Below are positions 1-8,727 of a DNA stretch of 64,000 nt, in pieces. Position 1 is the first letter of the stretch. Each line of letters begins with the position of its first letter. The notes under the pieces are model-generated. The model saw only the letters and a program-made list of their open reading frames with translations, ran no database searches and had not been told where the DNA came from. The DNA is taken from contig CAKZFX010000004.1 of NCBI GenBank assembly GCA_936908745.1, positions 1-64,000 of the forward strand, written 5' to 3'. Source of the stretch: an uncultured Chitinophagaceae bacterium (GTDB lineage: Bacteria > Bacteroidota > Bacteroidia > Chitinophagales > Chitinophagaceae). The translations under genes and the position numbers were made by a program.

Positions 1-11
1 GATCTACTAGA

Positions 12-464
12 TTAGAAATTGCACAAAAGTTCACTCCAGGAGGGACAAGATGCCACCTTTGTAGTGAAAACAGGTTTTCCTTTTACAATCATGTAGTTTT
101 TCCCGTTGGCTGCTGCAATGATCGTTTGCCTGTCGGTAGTAGTATTAATGATATAGCGTATGCCATTGGGTTTTCCAGGCTGATTGCTGTTGAACGGAAA
201 AGCTTTGAACTGGTGACCATCATACCTGACAAGGTTACGTTGGGTAGCCATCCATAAGTAACCCGAATAGCCCATTGCCATGTCAATAATGGAATTTTGC
301 GGCAGACCATTATCCGTATTGAAGTTGTGGACAGTGCTTACCGGCTGCGCCTGCACATTGCCGGCCCCGTTATATAGCGCAGTTAACTGGTACAGTATCC
401 CTAAAAAAATGTACGCTGACAGCCTATACATTTTTTTAGGGCTTGCACTGAGAGTTGCCTTCAT
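12..464 (-). pseudogene. Truncated 5' copy of a beta-propeller sensor gene
   Basis: The 150-residue reading frame has a signal peptide (about residues 12-40, ending VQAQ). It is followed by one Reg_prop-type segment, with SGYLW and a nearby VRYDG, that closely parallels residues 30-120 of the 1032-residue kinase encoded just downstream on the same strand (729-3827). The frame stops at 12-14, far short of the paralogue. Close to the stop another frame reads VNFCAISN, which resembles NFAATS of the paralogue at the matching place, so a frameshift is possible. Only 11 bases remain before the window edge, so I cannot tell a broken gene from a frameshifted full-length gene or an assembly error. No kinase part is present here. 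Confidence 0.5.
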
Positions 465-728
465 TTATTTTTTAGTTATCTGGATCGTGATTTGGTTTAG
501 GTTCCTGATTTATCATAGTGACTACGATTCCGAACTAACAAAAGTTAGTTTTCATTATAGTTTAAGGCACGAACAATGAATGGAGTTTGAAGGAAAGGTT
601 TGTCGAACAGTGGGCAAATAAACCAACTGAAATCGATAGTTTTTGTCGAATTAGTAAGACAAAAAGCTGTGAATTAAGAAATACAGCAAGAAGCTGCAAA
701 AGCTGCGGCAAATACGGATACGTTTGTA

Positions 729-3700
729 TCAGATGATCAATGAAACGGTTGTGCCATTACCAGGTTTACTTTCGATAGTAATGGAAAGGTTATGTATTTT
801 AATAAGCTCTGATATGATAATATACCCTAAACCGGGAGCCACTTTTGAGCCTTCTTTCATTGACTGCAGGTTGCCTTTAAGCACTTCACGGATGATGGTT
901 AATGTAGATTCATCTATACCTGCACCGGTATCACTTACCTGCAAGATCATTTTATCGCCGGTCGCAATTGTCTGTATTTTTATCTGGCCGCCGGATGTGT
1001 GTTTGACAGCATTGGAAATAATGTTGGTAACAATGGTGGTAAAAATATTATGATCCGCTTCCACGAAAGCTGATTTACGTACATCATTTACCAGCGTAAT
1101 ATTTTTATTTTTTGCAAGAGCACGATAAACATCCAGCACCGCATCCGCAAATGAATAGAGATGCAGCGTTTGTTTGTTAACAGGAACATTTTTATTGTTG
1201 TATTTCATCCAGTTTACAATACTCTGCGAGCCAGAATGAATTTTATCGGATGTTTCCTTTATATCCCTGAGCGCCTCTGTCATTTTTTGGGGATCTTTTT
1301 CCATTCCTTTTTCGAGTATACCTGCTATAAAGCTTACATGCTTGAGTGGTGTCAGCATATCGTGGGTGATGATGCCTATCATCATATCTTTTGCTTCTAC
1401 TGCTTTTGACAGCTCTTCTGTCTGAATATTCACCAGCTCCTGCAGTTGCTCTCTTTTCCTGATAAGGCTACGGGTGCGCCAGCGCAACAGCAGCCAGATA
1501 AACCCGGTGAGTAATAACAGTATCAGCGGGAAGAACCACCATTTCTCATTTATTTTTTTATAGCGGTTGATAAAAAGATAAGTATATACATAGTCATTGT
1601 CTCCAAAACCCGTGCGTTTACGGATCACTAATTCATGCCAGCCCGAAGCAATTTTTACCAGTGTAATACGCAGTTCCTTATCTGCCCGTAGTTTTTCCCA
1701 TTCCCCGTTGTCCAGCCTGTATTCTACAGCGAGGTTGCGGGGATCGCCAAAGTTGCCGGCACTTAATTCAACATCAAGAACTGCAAAGTCGGCCGGCAAC
1801 CAAATACTGTCTGCGCAACTGCTCATCTTTTTGTCAACCAGGATGTTTTCTATGTAAACGGGCCAGTCTGAAATTCTGTCTTTTAAGTCGGCCGGGTTAA
1901 ATGTGACGATGCCACCCATAGACGGGTAAAAGACCCTGCCATCGGGCATCAGTGCATAGGCGGGCACACCGCCGCCATTGAATTCAAGGTTATCAATCCC
2001 ATCATTGCGGCCAAAACAAAAAAAGTAAGGCGGTGCGCCTTGTGTCAAAGCAGCCTGGACCACAGACTCTGCCGTAGATTTGAATAAGCCCTTGTTGGTA
2101 GTGATCCATATATAACCTTCCTTGTCTATATAGGTGGAATGGCAGGTTTTGAGGTCTTGCAATTCTTCGGGCAATGGCACTTTGTAACCACGGCCTTCTT
2201 TCAGTATATATATTCCTTTCCTGTACCCTGCTGCAATCAATACATCTTTATAAGGATTGAGATGCCGTACCACCACGCCTTCCATACCCGGAACATCTTC
2301 ATATACCGGGGTGGGCGATAGTGTCATTTTGTAAAATCCTTTACCACTTGAAATCAGCACTTCATTATTGTTCAGCCTGTAAAAAAGCTGGAGGGCCTGG
2401 AATACTTTCAGGTCCGGGTGAGGTATTTTACGCTGAGGTGTGTATTCTTTTAGGCGGGTCCGGGAGATGCAATACAAGTATTGCAGGCTGCTGACCCATA
2501 CTGAATCGCCTTCGGGCAGCAGCATGGAAAGTTCACCCATTTTTTTAGTCAGCTTCGTGATTGAATCATTGTAAATATGAGGGATTTTGTAATTTTCTCT
2601 ATGTAAGTAGTATACAATCCCGTTGGGGCCGGTTCCCAATACAGCACTATCGCCCAGGCGGGCAACCGTTTGCCGGGTACTGAATTCATTGGCTACCTGT
2701 CTTACGGCAATACCTGTATCACTTGTAGTAAACCGGAACCCGGAAGCAGTAAGAACAGTGTTGCTATCTATCCGCAAAAGAGCATAGTTAATGTAATTAT
2801 TGATAGACACACCCGGTGGCAATAATGCATTGATGTCAAAGGTTTTTATTTTTTGCAGTTTCACCTGCAAGATGCCTTCATTGGCCGTGCCCAGGAAGTA
2901 AGTGGCATTTACACTGTCATACACCACCTTGTTGATACGATAGCTTTTAGGCAACGTAAACTGGGGAATAAAATCAATGCTATTACCGGGGTTCACCTGC
3001 AGCAGGTACATGGAGCTTCTATAAAACATAAAGCATTCACCACTGTACAGTCCATGAAAAAAGTCTGGCGTACTTCCTTTTGTCATTTCGCTTACTATTG
3101 GTTTGAACCGGTCAGGCAAATCCATTTTAACAAGCGAAGACCGGAGGCTGTCATACAGGTAAATATCACCGGGTGCACAAACCACCAATACATGACCATG
3201 GGAGCGCATCAGCATCCTGAAATGGCCCGGCAGCGGGATGTATTTTGGCACCTGCATCATTTTGTATAAAATGAGCGAGTCCTTATACTTGTTGCCAACT
3301 AAAAAATCATACGGGTTTAATGGAGCGATCTGTACATTCAACGACCATTTCAATTGCATATTCAGTACCTCTTCGGACAGGTTGAATTGCTTAGCAGCGG
3401 CCAATGTAGGGTACTGACCCTGTATCGAGGTGGCGGCAAAATTGCGTTTCAGAGAGCTATCCAGCAATTGAGGCTGGCCTTTTTGGATATAGTAGAGTTT
3501 GCTGCTTTTTGCCCTGATCAATAGTTGCTTGTCAAATGGCGTATTCATAATACCCCATACATTGTTGTAAAAAGCATCAGGCCGTTCCTTATCCAGTAAA
3601 AATGTTTTAAAAGAGCTGCCATCATAACGGATCACTCCCTGCTGGGTGCCTATCCATAAGTATCCGGAATAGTCCATCGCCATGTCGGTAATCGAGTTTT

Positions 3701-3827
3701 GCGACAGGCCGTTTTCATTGGTAAAATTTTTAATGCTATAGCTGGTTTGTGCTGGCAACATCACCGGCAGCATACTCAGTGCTCCAAGCAGTGCCAGGCA
3801 ATATATTTTTCGTCTCACAATAAGCAT
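729..3827 (-). CDS. Membrane sensor histidine kinase with periplasmic beta-propeller
   Basis: The 1032-residue protein has a signal peptide ending at LPAQ (about residue 27). A long periplasmic region with two-component-regulator propeller repeats follows (DYSGYLWIG near residue 50, EGYIWITT further on), then a Y_Y_Y-like domain and one membrane helix near residues 760-785 (WWFFPLILLLL). The cytoplasmic kinase has the H-box histidine at 822 (THDMLTP), an N-box (N935/N939, SNAVKH) and a G1 box DTGAGID at 966-972. The second glycine box is reduced to GLGY. There is no receiver domain and no DNA-binding domain, so it is not a complete hybrid system of the SusR/HTCS kind. No response regulator lies beside it and its ligand is unknown. 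The truncated paralogue at 12-464 shows that the locus was duplicated. Confidence 0.85.
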   Translation of the reverse strand: MLIVRRKIYCLALLGALSMLPVMLPAQTSYSIKNFTNENGLSQNSITDMAMDYSGYLWIGTQQGVIRYDGSSFKTFLLDKERPDAFYNNVWGIMNTPFDKQLLIRAKSSKLYYIQKGQPQLLDSSLKRNFAATSIQGQYPTLAAAKQFNLSEEVLNMQLKWSLNVQIAPLNPYDFLVGNKYKDSLILYKMMQVPKYIPLPGHFRMLMRSHGHVLVVCAPGDIYLYDSLRSSLVKMDLPDRFKPIVSEMTKGSTPDFFHGLYSGECFMFYRSSMYLLQVNPGNSIDFIPQFTLPKSYRINKVVYDSVNATYFLGTANEGILQVKLQKIKTFDINALLPPGVSINNYINYALLRIDSNTVLTASGFRFTTSDTGIAVRQVANEFSTRQTVARLGDSAVLGTGPNGIVYYLHRENYKIPHIYNDSITKLTKKMGELSMLLPEGDSVWVSSLQYLYCISRTRLKEYTPQRKIPHPDLKVFQALQLFYRLNNNEVLISSGKGFYKMTLSPTPVYEDVPGMEGVVVRHLNPYKDVLIAAGYRKGIYILKEGRGYKVPLPEELQDLKTCHSTYIDKEGYIWITTNKGLFKSTAESVVQAALTQGAPPYFFCFGRNDGIDNLEFNGGGVPAYALMPDGRVFYPSMGGIVTFNPADLKDRISDWPVYIENILVDKKMSSCADSIWLPADFAVLDVELSAGNFGDPRNLAVEYRLDNGEWEKLRADKELRITLVKIASGWHELVIRKRTGFGDNDYVYTYLFINRYKKINEKWWFFPLILLLLTGFIWLLLRWRTRSLIRKREQLQELVNIQTEELSKAVEAKDMMIGIITHDMLTPLKHVSFIAGILEKGMEKDPQKMTEALRDIKETSDKIHSGSQSIVNWMKYNNKNVPVNKQTLHLYSFADAVLDVYRALAKNKNITLVNDVRKSAFVEADHNIFTTIVTNIISNAVKHTSGGQIKIQTIATGDKMILQVSDTGAGIDESTLTIIREVLKGNLQSMKEGSKVAPGLGYIIISELIKIHNLSITIESKPGNGTTVSLII

Positions 3828-4038
3828 TGGGTATGTAATGGTTGGCAGTAATTTTCGGGATACGTCACAGAATTTCCTTATTCAAGGTACAAAAACAAGT
3901 CAACTTGTCACAATTTTGCCGTTCAATCGTTTGGACGGATATTTGTTAAGTTGGAGGATAAGTTGAGACGTTCGAATTTCTCGGGATAGTCAACCTTTCA
4001 ACTTGCAGCCTTGTTAACCTTTTAACTATTGTAAAAGC

Positions 4039-4731
4039 ATGACATTTAATTCTGAGTTTGAAAAATATGCGGTGAAACACCGTGGCCTCTCCAGCAATAC
4101 ACTGAACAGCTATGCATCTCATATGGTAACGGCATTGACGCCGAATATTATTGAAGAACGCCCGATGAACGTGGCCGTAATGGATGTATATAGCCGCCTG
4201 ATGATGGACCGGATCATTTTCCTGGGTTATCCCATCAATGACGAGATTGCTAACATCATTACTGCGCAGTTATTATTCCTTGATTCCAGCGATCGCACAA
4301 GGGATATTAATATGTATATCAACAGCCCGGGCGGCAGCGTATATTCCGGTTTGGGTGTGTATGATACAATGCAGTATGTAACGCCTGATATTGCCACCAT
4401 TTGTATTGGTGTGGCCGCTTCCATGGCCTGCGTATTGTTGGGTGCGGGAACCAAAGGAAAGAGAGCCGCGTTGAAACATTCACGCATCATGATGCACCAG
4501 CCAAGCGGCGCTATCGGCGGACAGGCAAGTGATATCGAAATCACCGTGGCGGAAATCAGGAAACTGAAAACCGAATTGTATGAAGTGGTACACCAGCATT
4601 CCGGCAAACCGATCGAACAGATCGCGAAAGATTTTGACCGTGACCACTGGATGACCGCTGCAGAAGCCAAAACCTACGGATTGGTGGACGAAGTATTGGT
4701 CACAAATCCAAGAAAGGCGAAGAAAGACTAA
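4039..4731 (+). CDS. clpP: ATP-dependent Clp protease proteolytic subunit, first copy
   Basis: The 230-residue ClpP serine peptidase forms barrel-shaped chambers that degrade proteins fed by ClpX. The catalytic triad is intact: S128 in AASMA, H153 in MMHQPSG and D202 in DRDHW. The substrate-binding strand NSPGGS is at 95-100. The N-terminus is about 30 residues longer than usual (the region before ALTPNIIEE), which could be a propeptide. It is the first gene of a clpP-clpP-clpX cluster and is clearly diverged from the second copy (VAASMACVLL versus LAASMGSILL), so the two may form a mixed ClpP1P2 barrel as in some other bacteria. That last point is inferred. Confidence 0.95.
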   Translation: MTFNSEFEKYAVKHRGLSSNTLNSYASHMVTALTPNIIEERPMNVAVMDVYSRLMMDRIIFLGYPINDEIANIITAQLLFLDSSDRTRDINMYINSPGGSVYSGLGVYDTMQYVTPDIATICIGVAASMACVLLGAGTKGKRAALKHSRIMMHQPSGAIGGQASDIEITVAEIRKLKTELYEVVHQHSGKPIEQIAKDFDRDHWMTAAEAKTYGLVDEVLVTNPRKAKKD

Positions 4732-4849
4732 TGGGTTTAAACGTTTAATTGTTTAAAGGTTTAAAGTTTATAAAACGACCTTTAAAATAATTAGCTTAAG
4801 ATCTTTTACAACCCGAAACATTAAACTTGAAACGTATTAAACTTAGAAT

Positions 4850-5485
4850 ATGAACCGTAAGATTTTTTTATACGATCACAGGATGGACGACGAAGAAGAG
4901 GCAGAAAAAGAAAGAGAAGATAAGAGAGATGACCTGATGATGCTGAACAAGAAGCTGGAGCGCTATTTTTTTGATAAAAGATCTGTGTACCTGTGGGGTG
5001 TGGTAGATGATAAGTCTGCAAGAGAGATCACAACCAAACTCCTGTTGCTGGATGCTGACAAACCCGGTGAGGAGATCAAGTTTTATATCAACAGTCCCGG
5101 TGGTGTGGTTACCAGCGGCATGGTGATGTATGATACCATGCGCATGATCCAAAGCCCGGTAAGCACTATTTGTATGGGATTGGCCGCTTCTATGGGCAGT
5201 ATCTTATTGAGTGGTGGCACCAAAGGCCGTCGCTTTATTTACCCGCATGGCGAAGTCATGATCCATCAGCCGTCATTGGGTGGTTATATCCGTGGCGTAA
5301 GTGCCGACCTTGAAATCCAGGCAGAACAAACCAAACGGGTAAAAGAGATCGGCGCCCGTATTTTGGCTGAAAATTGCGGCAAAACCATCGAGCAGATCAT
5401 GAAAGATTTTGATCGTGATTACTGGATGGACGCTGACTCGGCCATTAAATATGGCATCGTGGATGGCATTGTAGATAAGTTATAA
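4850..5485 (+). CDS. clpP: ATP-dependent Clp protease proteolytic subunit, second copy
   Basis: This is the second ClpP of the cluster, with 211 residues. The triad residues are S114 (AASMGS), H139 (VMIHQPS) and D190 (DRDYW), and NSPGG is at 81-85. Residues 11-40 form a highly charged leader (acidic DDEEEAEKERED followed by basic residues) that is unlike the first copy and may be a processed propeptide or an axial loop extension. The gap of 118 nt to the first clpP holds only TTTAAAC-type low-complexity sequence. A strong terminator follows at 5514-5539. Both copies keep the catalytic residues, so neither looks like an inactive ClpR-type subunit. Confidence 0.95.
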   Translation: MNRKIFLYDHRMDDEEEAEKEREDKRDDLMMLNKKLERYFFDKRSVYLWGVVDDKSAREITTKLLLLDADKPGEEIKFYINSPGGVVTSGMVMYDTMRMIQSPVSTICMGLAASMGSILLSGGTKGRRFIYPHGEVMIHQPSLGGYIRGVSADLEIQAEQTKRVKEIGARILAENCGKTIEQIMKDFDRDYWMDADSAIKYGIVDGIVDKL

Positions 5486-5513
5486 TTAATTGTGAAACAA
5501 TATATTATAAAAT

Positions 5514-5539
5514 AAAACCGTCCTTCTGGGGACGGTTTT
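5514..5539 (+). terminator. Intrinsic terminator after second clpP
   Basis: Perfect 10-bp stem (AAAACCGTCC with GGACGGTTTT) around a 6-nt loop, 28 nt after the clpP stop codon. A-rich and T-rich flanks could make it work in both directions. It separates clpP from clpX, which has its own promoter-like box just downstream. Confidence 0.8.
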
Positions 5540-5540
5540 G

Positions 5541-5548
5541 TAATTTTG
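5541..5548 (+). promoter_or_regulatory. Possible -7 box for clpX (TAATTTTG)
   Basis: TAATTTTG matches the Bacteroidota -7 consensus TAnnTTTG and lies 45 nt before the clpX start, directly after the terminator. No clear TTG is seen at the expected -33 spacing, so this is a weak call. Confidence 0.35.
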
Positions 5549-5593
5549 TATGTTACGGATGCTTGATTTATCCGTTATAGAGAGGAAAAACAA

Positions 5594-6835
5594 ATGGCAA
5601 AAAACCCCTTACATTGTTCTTTTTGTAGCCGCAGCCGCGATGAAGTGAAGATTTTGATCGCCGGCCAGGAAGGACATATCTGTGAAAACTGCGTGGAGCA
5701 TGCCCGTGAGATCATTGACCAGGAGTTGATGGTGCGGGATGAAAAGACGACATCGGCTTTTAAACTCACGGTGAAGAAGCCTATGGAGATTAAAAAATTC
5801 CTGGATGAGTATGTGATCGGCCAGGATGAGGCAAAAAAAGTATTAGCTGTTGCTGTTTATAATCACTACAAACGTTTACAAAACAAATCAACGGAAAACG
5901 GCGGTAATGATATTGAGATCGATAAGAGCAATATCGTGATGGTGGGCGAAACAGGTACCGGCAAAACATTGCTGGCCAAAAGTATTGCCCGCATGCTGAA
6001 TGTTCCATTTGCCATCGTGGATGCGACGGTATTTACAGAAGCCGGCTATGTAGGCGAAGATGTGGAAAGCATACTGACACGCTTGCTGCAGGTTTGTAAT
6101 TATGATGTGGCAGCAGCCGAACGCGGAATCGTTTATATAGATGAAATAGATAAGATTGCCCGCAAAGGCGATAATCCTTCCATCACCCGCGACGTAAGTG
6201 GCGAAGGTGTGCAACAAGGAATGCTGAAGTTATTGGAGGGAACAGATGTATTGGTGCCACCACAGGGCGGACGTAAACATCCTGAGCAAAAGCTTATCAA
6301 GATCAATACACAAAATATTCTCTTTATCTGTGGCGGTGCTTTTGACGGTATCGATCGTGTAATCGGGCGCCGTGTGCAAACCAATACGATTGGTTTCAAC
6401 GTGGATAAAGACGAGCAGGAAAATATGAAGAAGAACCTGCTGCGTTATGTAAATGCGACCGATCTGAAATCATTTGGCTTGATCCCTGAATTGCTGGGAC
6501 GTTTGCCGGTGGTAACGCACCTGGACCCGCTGGATGCGCCTACGCTGAGAGCTATCCTGACAGAGCCTAAGAATGCGTTGATGAAACAGTACAAAAAATT
6601 GTTTGAACTTGAAGGTATCCAGTTGAAGATAGAAGACGATGTGCTGGATTTCATGGTAGAAAAAGCGGTGGAGTATAAATTGGGCGCAAGAGGATTGAGA
6701 AGCATTTGCGAAAGCATCCTGACCGATGCCATGTTTGAACTGCCTTCTTCCAAAGAAACGCATTTTACCCTGAGCATGGAATATGCTAAACGCAAGTTTG
6801 ATAAGAGTAAACTCAGCCTGTTGAAAGTGGCATAG
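5594..6835 (+). CDS. clpX: ATP-dependent Clp protease ATP-binding subunit ClpX
   Basis: The 413-residue AAA+ unfoldase recognises, unfolds and feeds proteins to ClpP. The N-terminal zinc-binding domain has C8, C11, C30 and C33. Walker A is GETGTGKT at 118-125 and Walker B is YIDEIDK at 181-187. The pore loop GYVG is at 151-154, the RKH loop at 227-229 (GGRKHP), the ClpP-docking IGF loop at 266-268, and sensor II is GARGLRS. The length and domain order are normal. The gene sits downstream of both clpP copies but behind a terminator and with its own possible promoter, so it need not be co-transcribed with them. The IGF loop is present, so docking to one or both ClpP rings is expected. Confidence 0.97.
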   Translation: MAKNPLHCSFCSRSRDEVKILIAGQEGHICENCVEHAREIIDQELMVRDEKTTSAFKLTVKKPMEIKKFLDEYVIGQDEAKKVLAVAVYNHYKRLQNKSTENGGNDIEIDKSNIVMVGETGTGKTLLAKSIARMLNVPFAIVDATVFTEAGYVGEDVESILTRLLQVCNYDVAAAERGIVYIDEIDKIARKGDNPSITRDVSGEGVQQGMLKLLEGTDVLVPPQGGRKHPEQKLIKINTQNILFICGGAFDGIDRVIGRRVQTNTIGFNVDKDEQENMKKNLLRYVNATDLKSFGLIPELLGRLPVVTHLDPLDAPTLRAILTEPKNALMKQYKKLFELEGIQLKIEDDVLDFMVEKAVEYKLGARGLRSICESILTDAMFELPSSKETHFTLSMEYAKRKFDKSKLSLLKVA

Positions 6836-6877
6836 CTGGTGGAATTAGAGCACTACCTAAAAAAAATATTAAAATAT

Positions 6878-6907
6878 AGGTCACCTGTTTTACAGGTGAC
6901 CTTTTTA
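6878..6907 (+). terminator. Intrinsic terminator after clpX
   Basis: Perfect 11-bp stem AGGTCACCTGT / ACAGGTGACCT with a TTT loop, followed by a T-rich tail, 42 nt after the clpX stop. Confidence 0.85.
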
Positions 6908-6972
6908 TTTAAACTTTGTACCGGCCCTACCTATAAGGCTCACCAACTTTAAACCTTTAAACCTCTCGACCC

Positions 6973-7116
6973 ATGCAAGAATTAGTAGAAAAATTAAAAG
7001 CAGAAGCCGGACTTACTGACGAGCAAGCCAAAAAAGCAATTGAAACCATCAAAGGTTTTGTGGTAGAAAAGTTCCCGATGCTGGAAGGCGCTGTTAATAA
7101 TGTATTCGGCAGTTAG
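6973..7116 (+). CDS. 47-residue helical protein, function unknown
   Basis: An ATG at 6973 opens a 47-codon frame ending at TAG 7114-7116. The product starts MQELVEKLKAEAGLTDEQ and continues with a predicted amphipathic helix KAIETIKGFVVEKFP and a short tail AVNNVFGS. The pattern of charged and aliphatic residues, the ATG start, and its isolated place between the clpX terminator and a convergent gene all suggest a real gene. It has the look of small helix-turn-helix-like bundle proteins common in Bacteroidota, but I do not recognise a named family. There are no cysteines, signal peptide or membrane segment, so a cytosolic location is expected. Confidence 0.65.
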   Translation: MQELVEKLKAEAGLTDEQAKKAIETIKGFVVEKFPMLEGAVNNVFGS

Positions 7117-7153
7117 TCCTTAGCGGATGTTCCTGCATTTTTTTCCGCGGGGA

Positions 7154-7408
7154 TTATTTGCTGCCTGGTAAGGCGACATGGCGCTCCTGCAGGATTCCAA
7201 TATAAAGATCAGTAATAGCAACCAAAGCAGGTTTCTTGTTTTCATAGATCACGGATTGAGTACCGAAAGTACCTTCTTGTGGCTGAAAAGAGGTAAAGAA
7301 ATTCCTGCTGGATTTTCCGTTCGCAAAAGAGTAGTTTCCGGGTGGAAAATCCCTCTTATTGTGGCAACTCCTGTTTGTAATTGTCAATAGTGATTGGTGG
7401 TTCTTCAC
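7154..7408 (-). pseudogene. Possible gene remnant downstream of dctA
   Basis: The frame starts with GTG inside the end of dctA (53 nt overlap). The part after the dctA stop reads like coding sequence (FPPGNYSFANGKSS, then EGTFGTQSVIYENKKP, and a tail ending LPGSK). No family is recognised and there is no independent start outside dctA. It may be the C-terminal remnant of a lost gene, or a chance frame. Confidence 0.25.
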
Positions 7409-8642
7409 CTTCTACCACCTGCCGGTATTTTACCAGGTCAATTTCATTTTCGTTGCGGGCTATCACCACGGCGGCCACCGCATTGCCAATAAAGTTGATA
7501 ATGGCACGGCCTTCACTCATGAAACGGTCGACACCGATCAGCAAGGCAAGCCCTTCCACCGGTACCACTTTTAATGCCGTCAATGTGGAAGCCAATACAA
7601 TAAACCCGCTGCCTGTGACACCCGCAGCACCTTTGCTTGTCAGTAAAAGAATACCAATAATAGTAAGCTGTTGCCCTAATGACAGATCAACATTAAACAC
7701 CTGCGCCAAAAAGATAATGCTCATGCTCAGGTAGATCGTTGTACCATCGAGGTTGAAACTATAACCCGTTGGCACTACCAAACCCACCACATCTTTTTCA
7801 CAACCTGCCTTCGTCAGTTTTTCCATCAGCGATGGCAACACCGGCTCACTGCTGCTTGCACCCAATACGATCAGGATTTCTTCTTTGATATAGCGCAGCA
7901 GTTTCCATAAACTGAATCCATAGTAGCGGCAGATAAGATACAAGACGACAAATATGAAGAGCAGGCCGGTGATGTAGAATGTAAGCAACAGTTTGCCCAA
8001 TGATGCGAGTGAAGCGAACCCGAATTTCCCGATGGTATAAGCCATACCGCCGAAAGCGCCGACAGGACTCAGCTTCATTACAATTTTCAGTATATTGAAT
8101 AAGACTTTATTAATCCTGTTAAAGTTGACCAGCAAAGGCTCACCAGCGCTACCCAGCATTTTTAACCCGATACCAAATAAGATACTAAAGAACAACACTT
8201 GCAGGATATCCCCTTTGGCAAATGCATCCACGATATTATGTGGTACGATATGAACAAAGAATTCTGCCCAGTCTACAGATTGCGCTTCCTGCGAAATTTT
8301 AGCTACCTGTTCTGTATTCACCGGCGTATAAGAAACACCTGCGCCCGGTTTTACTACGTTAGCAGTTATTAAACCGATTATCAATGCCAACGTTGTAACC
8401 ACTTCAAAGTATACCAGCGATTTGAGACCGATGCGTCCTACTTTTTTCAGATCACCGGCGCCGGAAATACCAGCGATGATGGTAAAGAAGATAACCGGCG
8501 CAATAACCATGCGGATCATATTGATAAATGTCTCGCTGATCATTTTAGCTGCCCCGTTAAACGAAGGGAAAAGCCAGCCTACCAACACACCCAGCAGGAT
8601 ACCTATAATAACCTGTACGTATAGCAGCTTCAGATATTTCAT
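7356..8642 (-). CDS. dctA: C4-dicarboxylate:cation symporter, DctA type
   Basis: The 428-residue inner-membrane transporter belongs to the dicarboxylate/amino-acid:cation symporter family and has the same length as typical DctA. Family signatures are the serine-rich hairpin GASSSEPVLPSL, the NLDGT motif in SFNLDGTTIYL, and the late hairpin and helix with SKGAAGVTGSGF, DRFMSEGRA and FIGNAVA. The last motifs match DctA more closely than GltP. It would take up succinate, fumarate or malate with protons or sodium. It lies 85 nt downstream of the mannan operon on the same strand. It may have its own promoter, since nothing links it to mannan breakdown apart from position. Confidence 0.85.
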   Translation of the reverse strand: MKYLKLLYVQVIIGILLGVLVGWLFPSFNGAAKMISETFINMIRMVIAPVIFFTIIAGISGAGDLKKVGRIGLKSLVYFEVVTTLALIIGLITANVVKPGAGVSYTPVNTEQVAKISQEAQSVDWAEFFVHIVPHNIVDAFAKGDILQVLFFSILFGIGLKMLGSAGEPLLVNFNRINKVLFNILKIVMKLSPVGAFGGMAYTIGKFGFASLASLGKLLLTFYITGLLFIFVVLYLICRYYGFSLWKLLRYIKEEILIVLGASSSEPVLPSLMEKLTKAGCEKDVVGLVVPTGYSFNLDGTTIYLSMSIIFLAQVFNVDLSLGQQLTIIGILLLTSKGAAGVTGSGFIVLASTLTALKVVPVEGLALLIGVDRFMSEGRAIINFIGNAVAAVVIARNENEIDLVKYRQVVEGEEPPITIDNYKQELPQ

Positions 8643-8727
8643 ATTCGTTAGTTCGTAAAAAGCAGTTGATTAAACCTTCTCTCTCCTAAATTACCGCACA
8701 ATTATTTATAAAAACAAATCGTGATAG

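Noticed and set aside
729..3827. Hybrid two-component regulator of the mannan locus
   Set aside because: There is no receiver or AraC-type DNA-binding domain, and the locus has its own AraC regulator 17 kb away.
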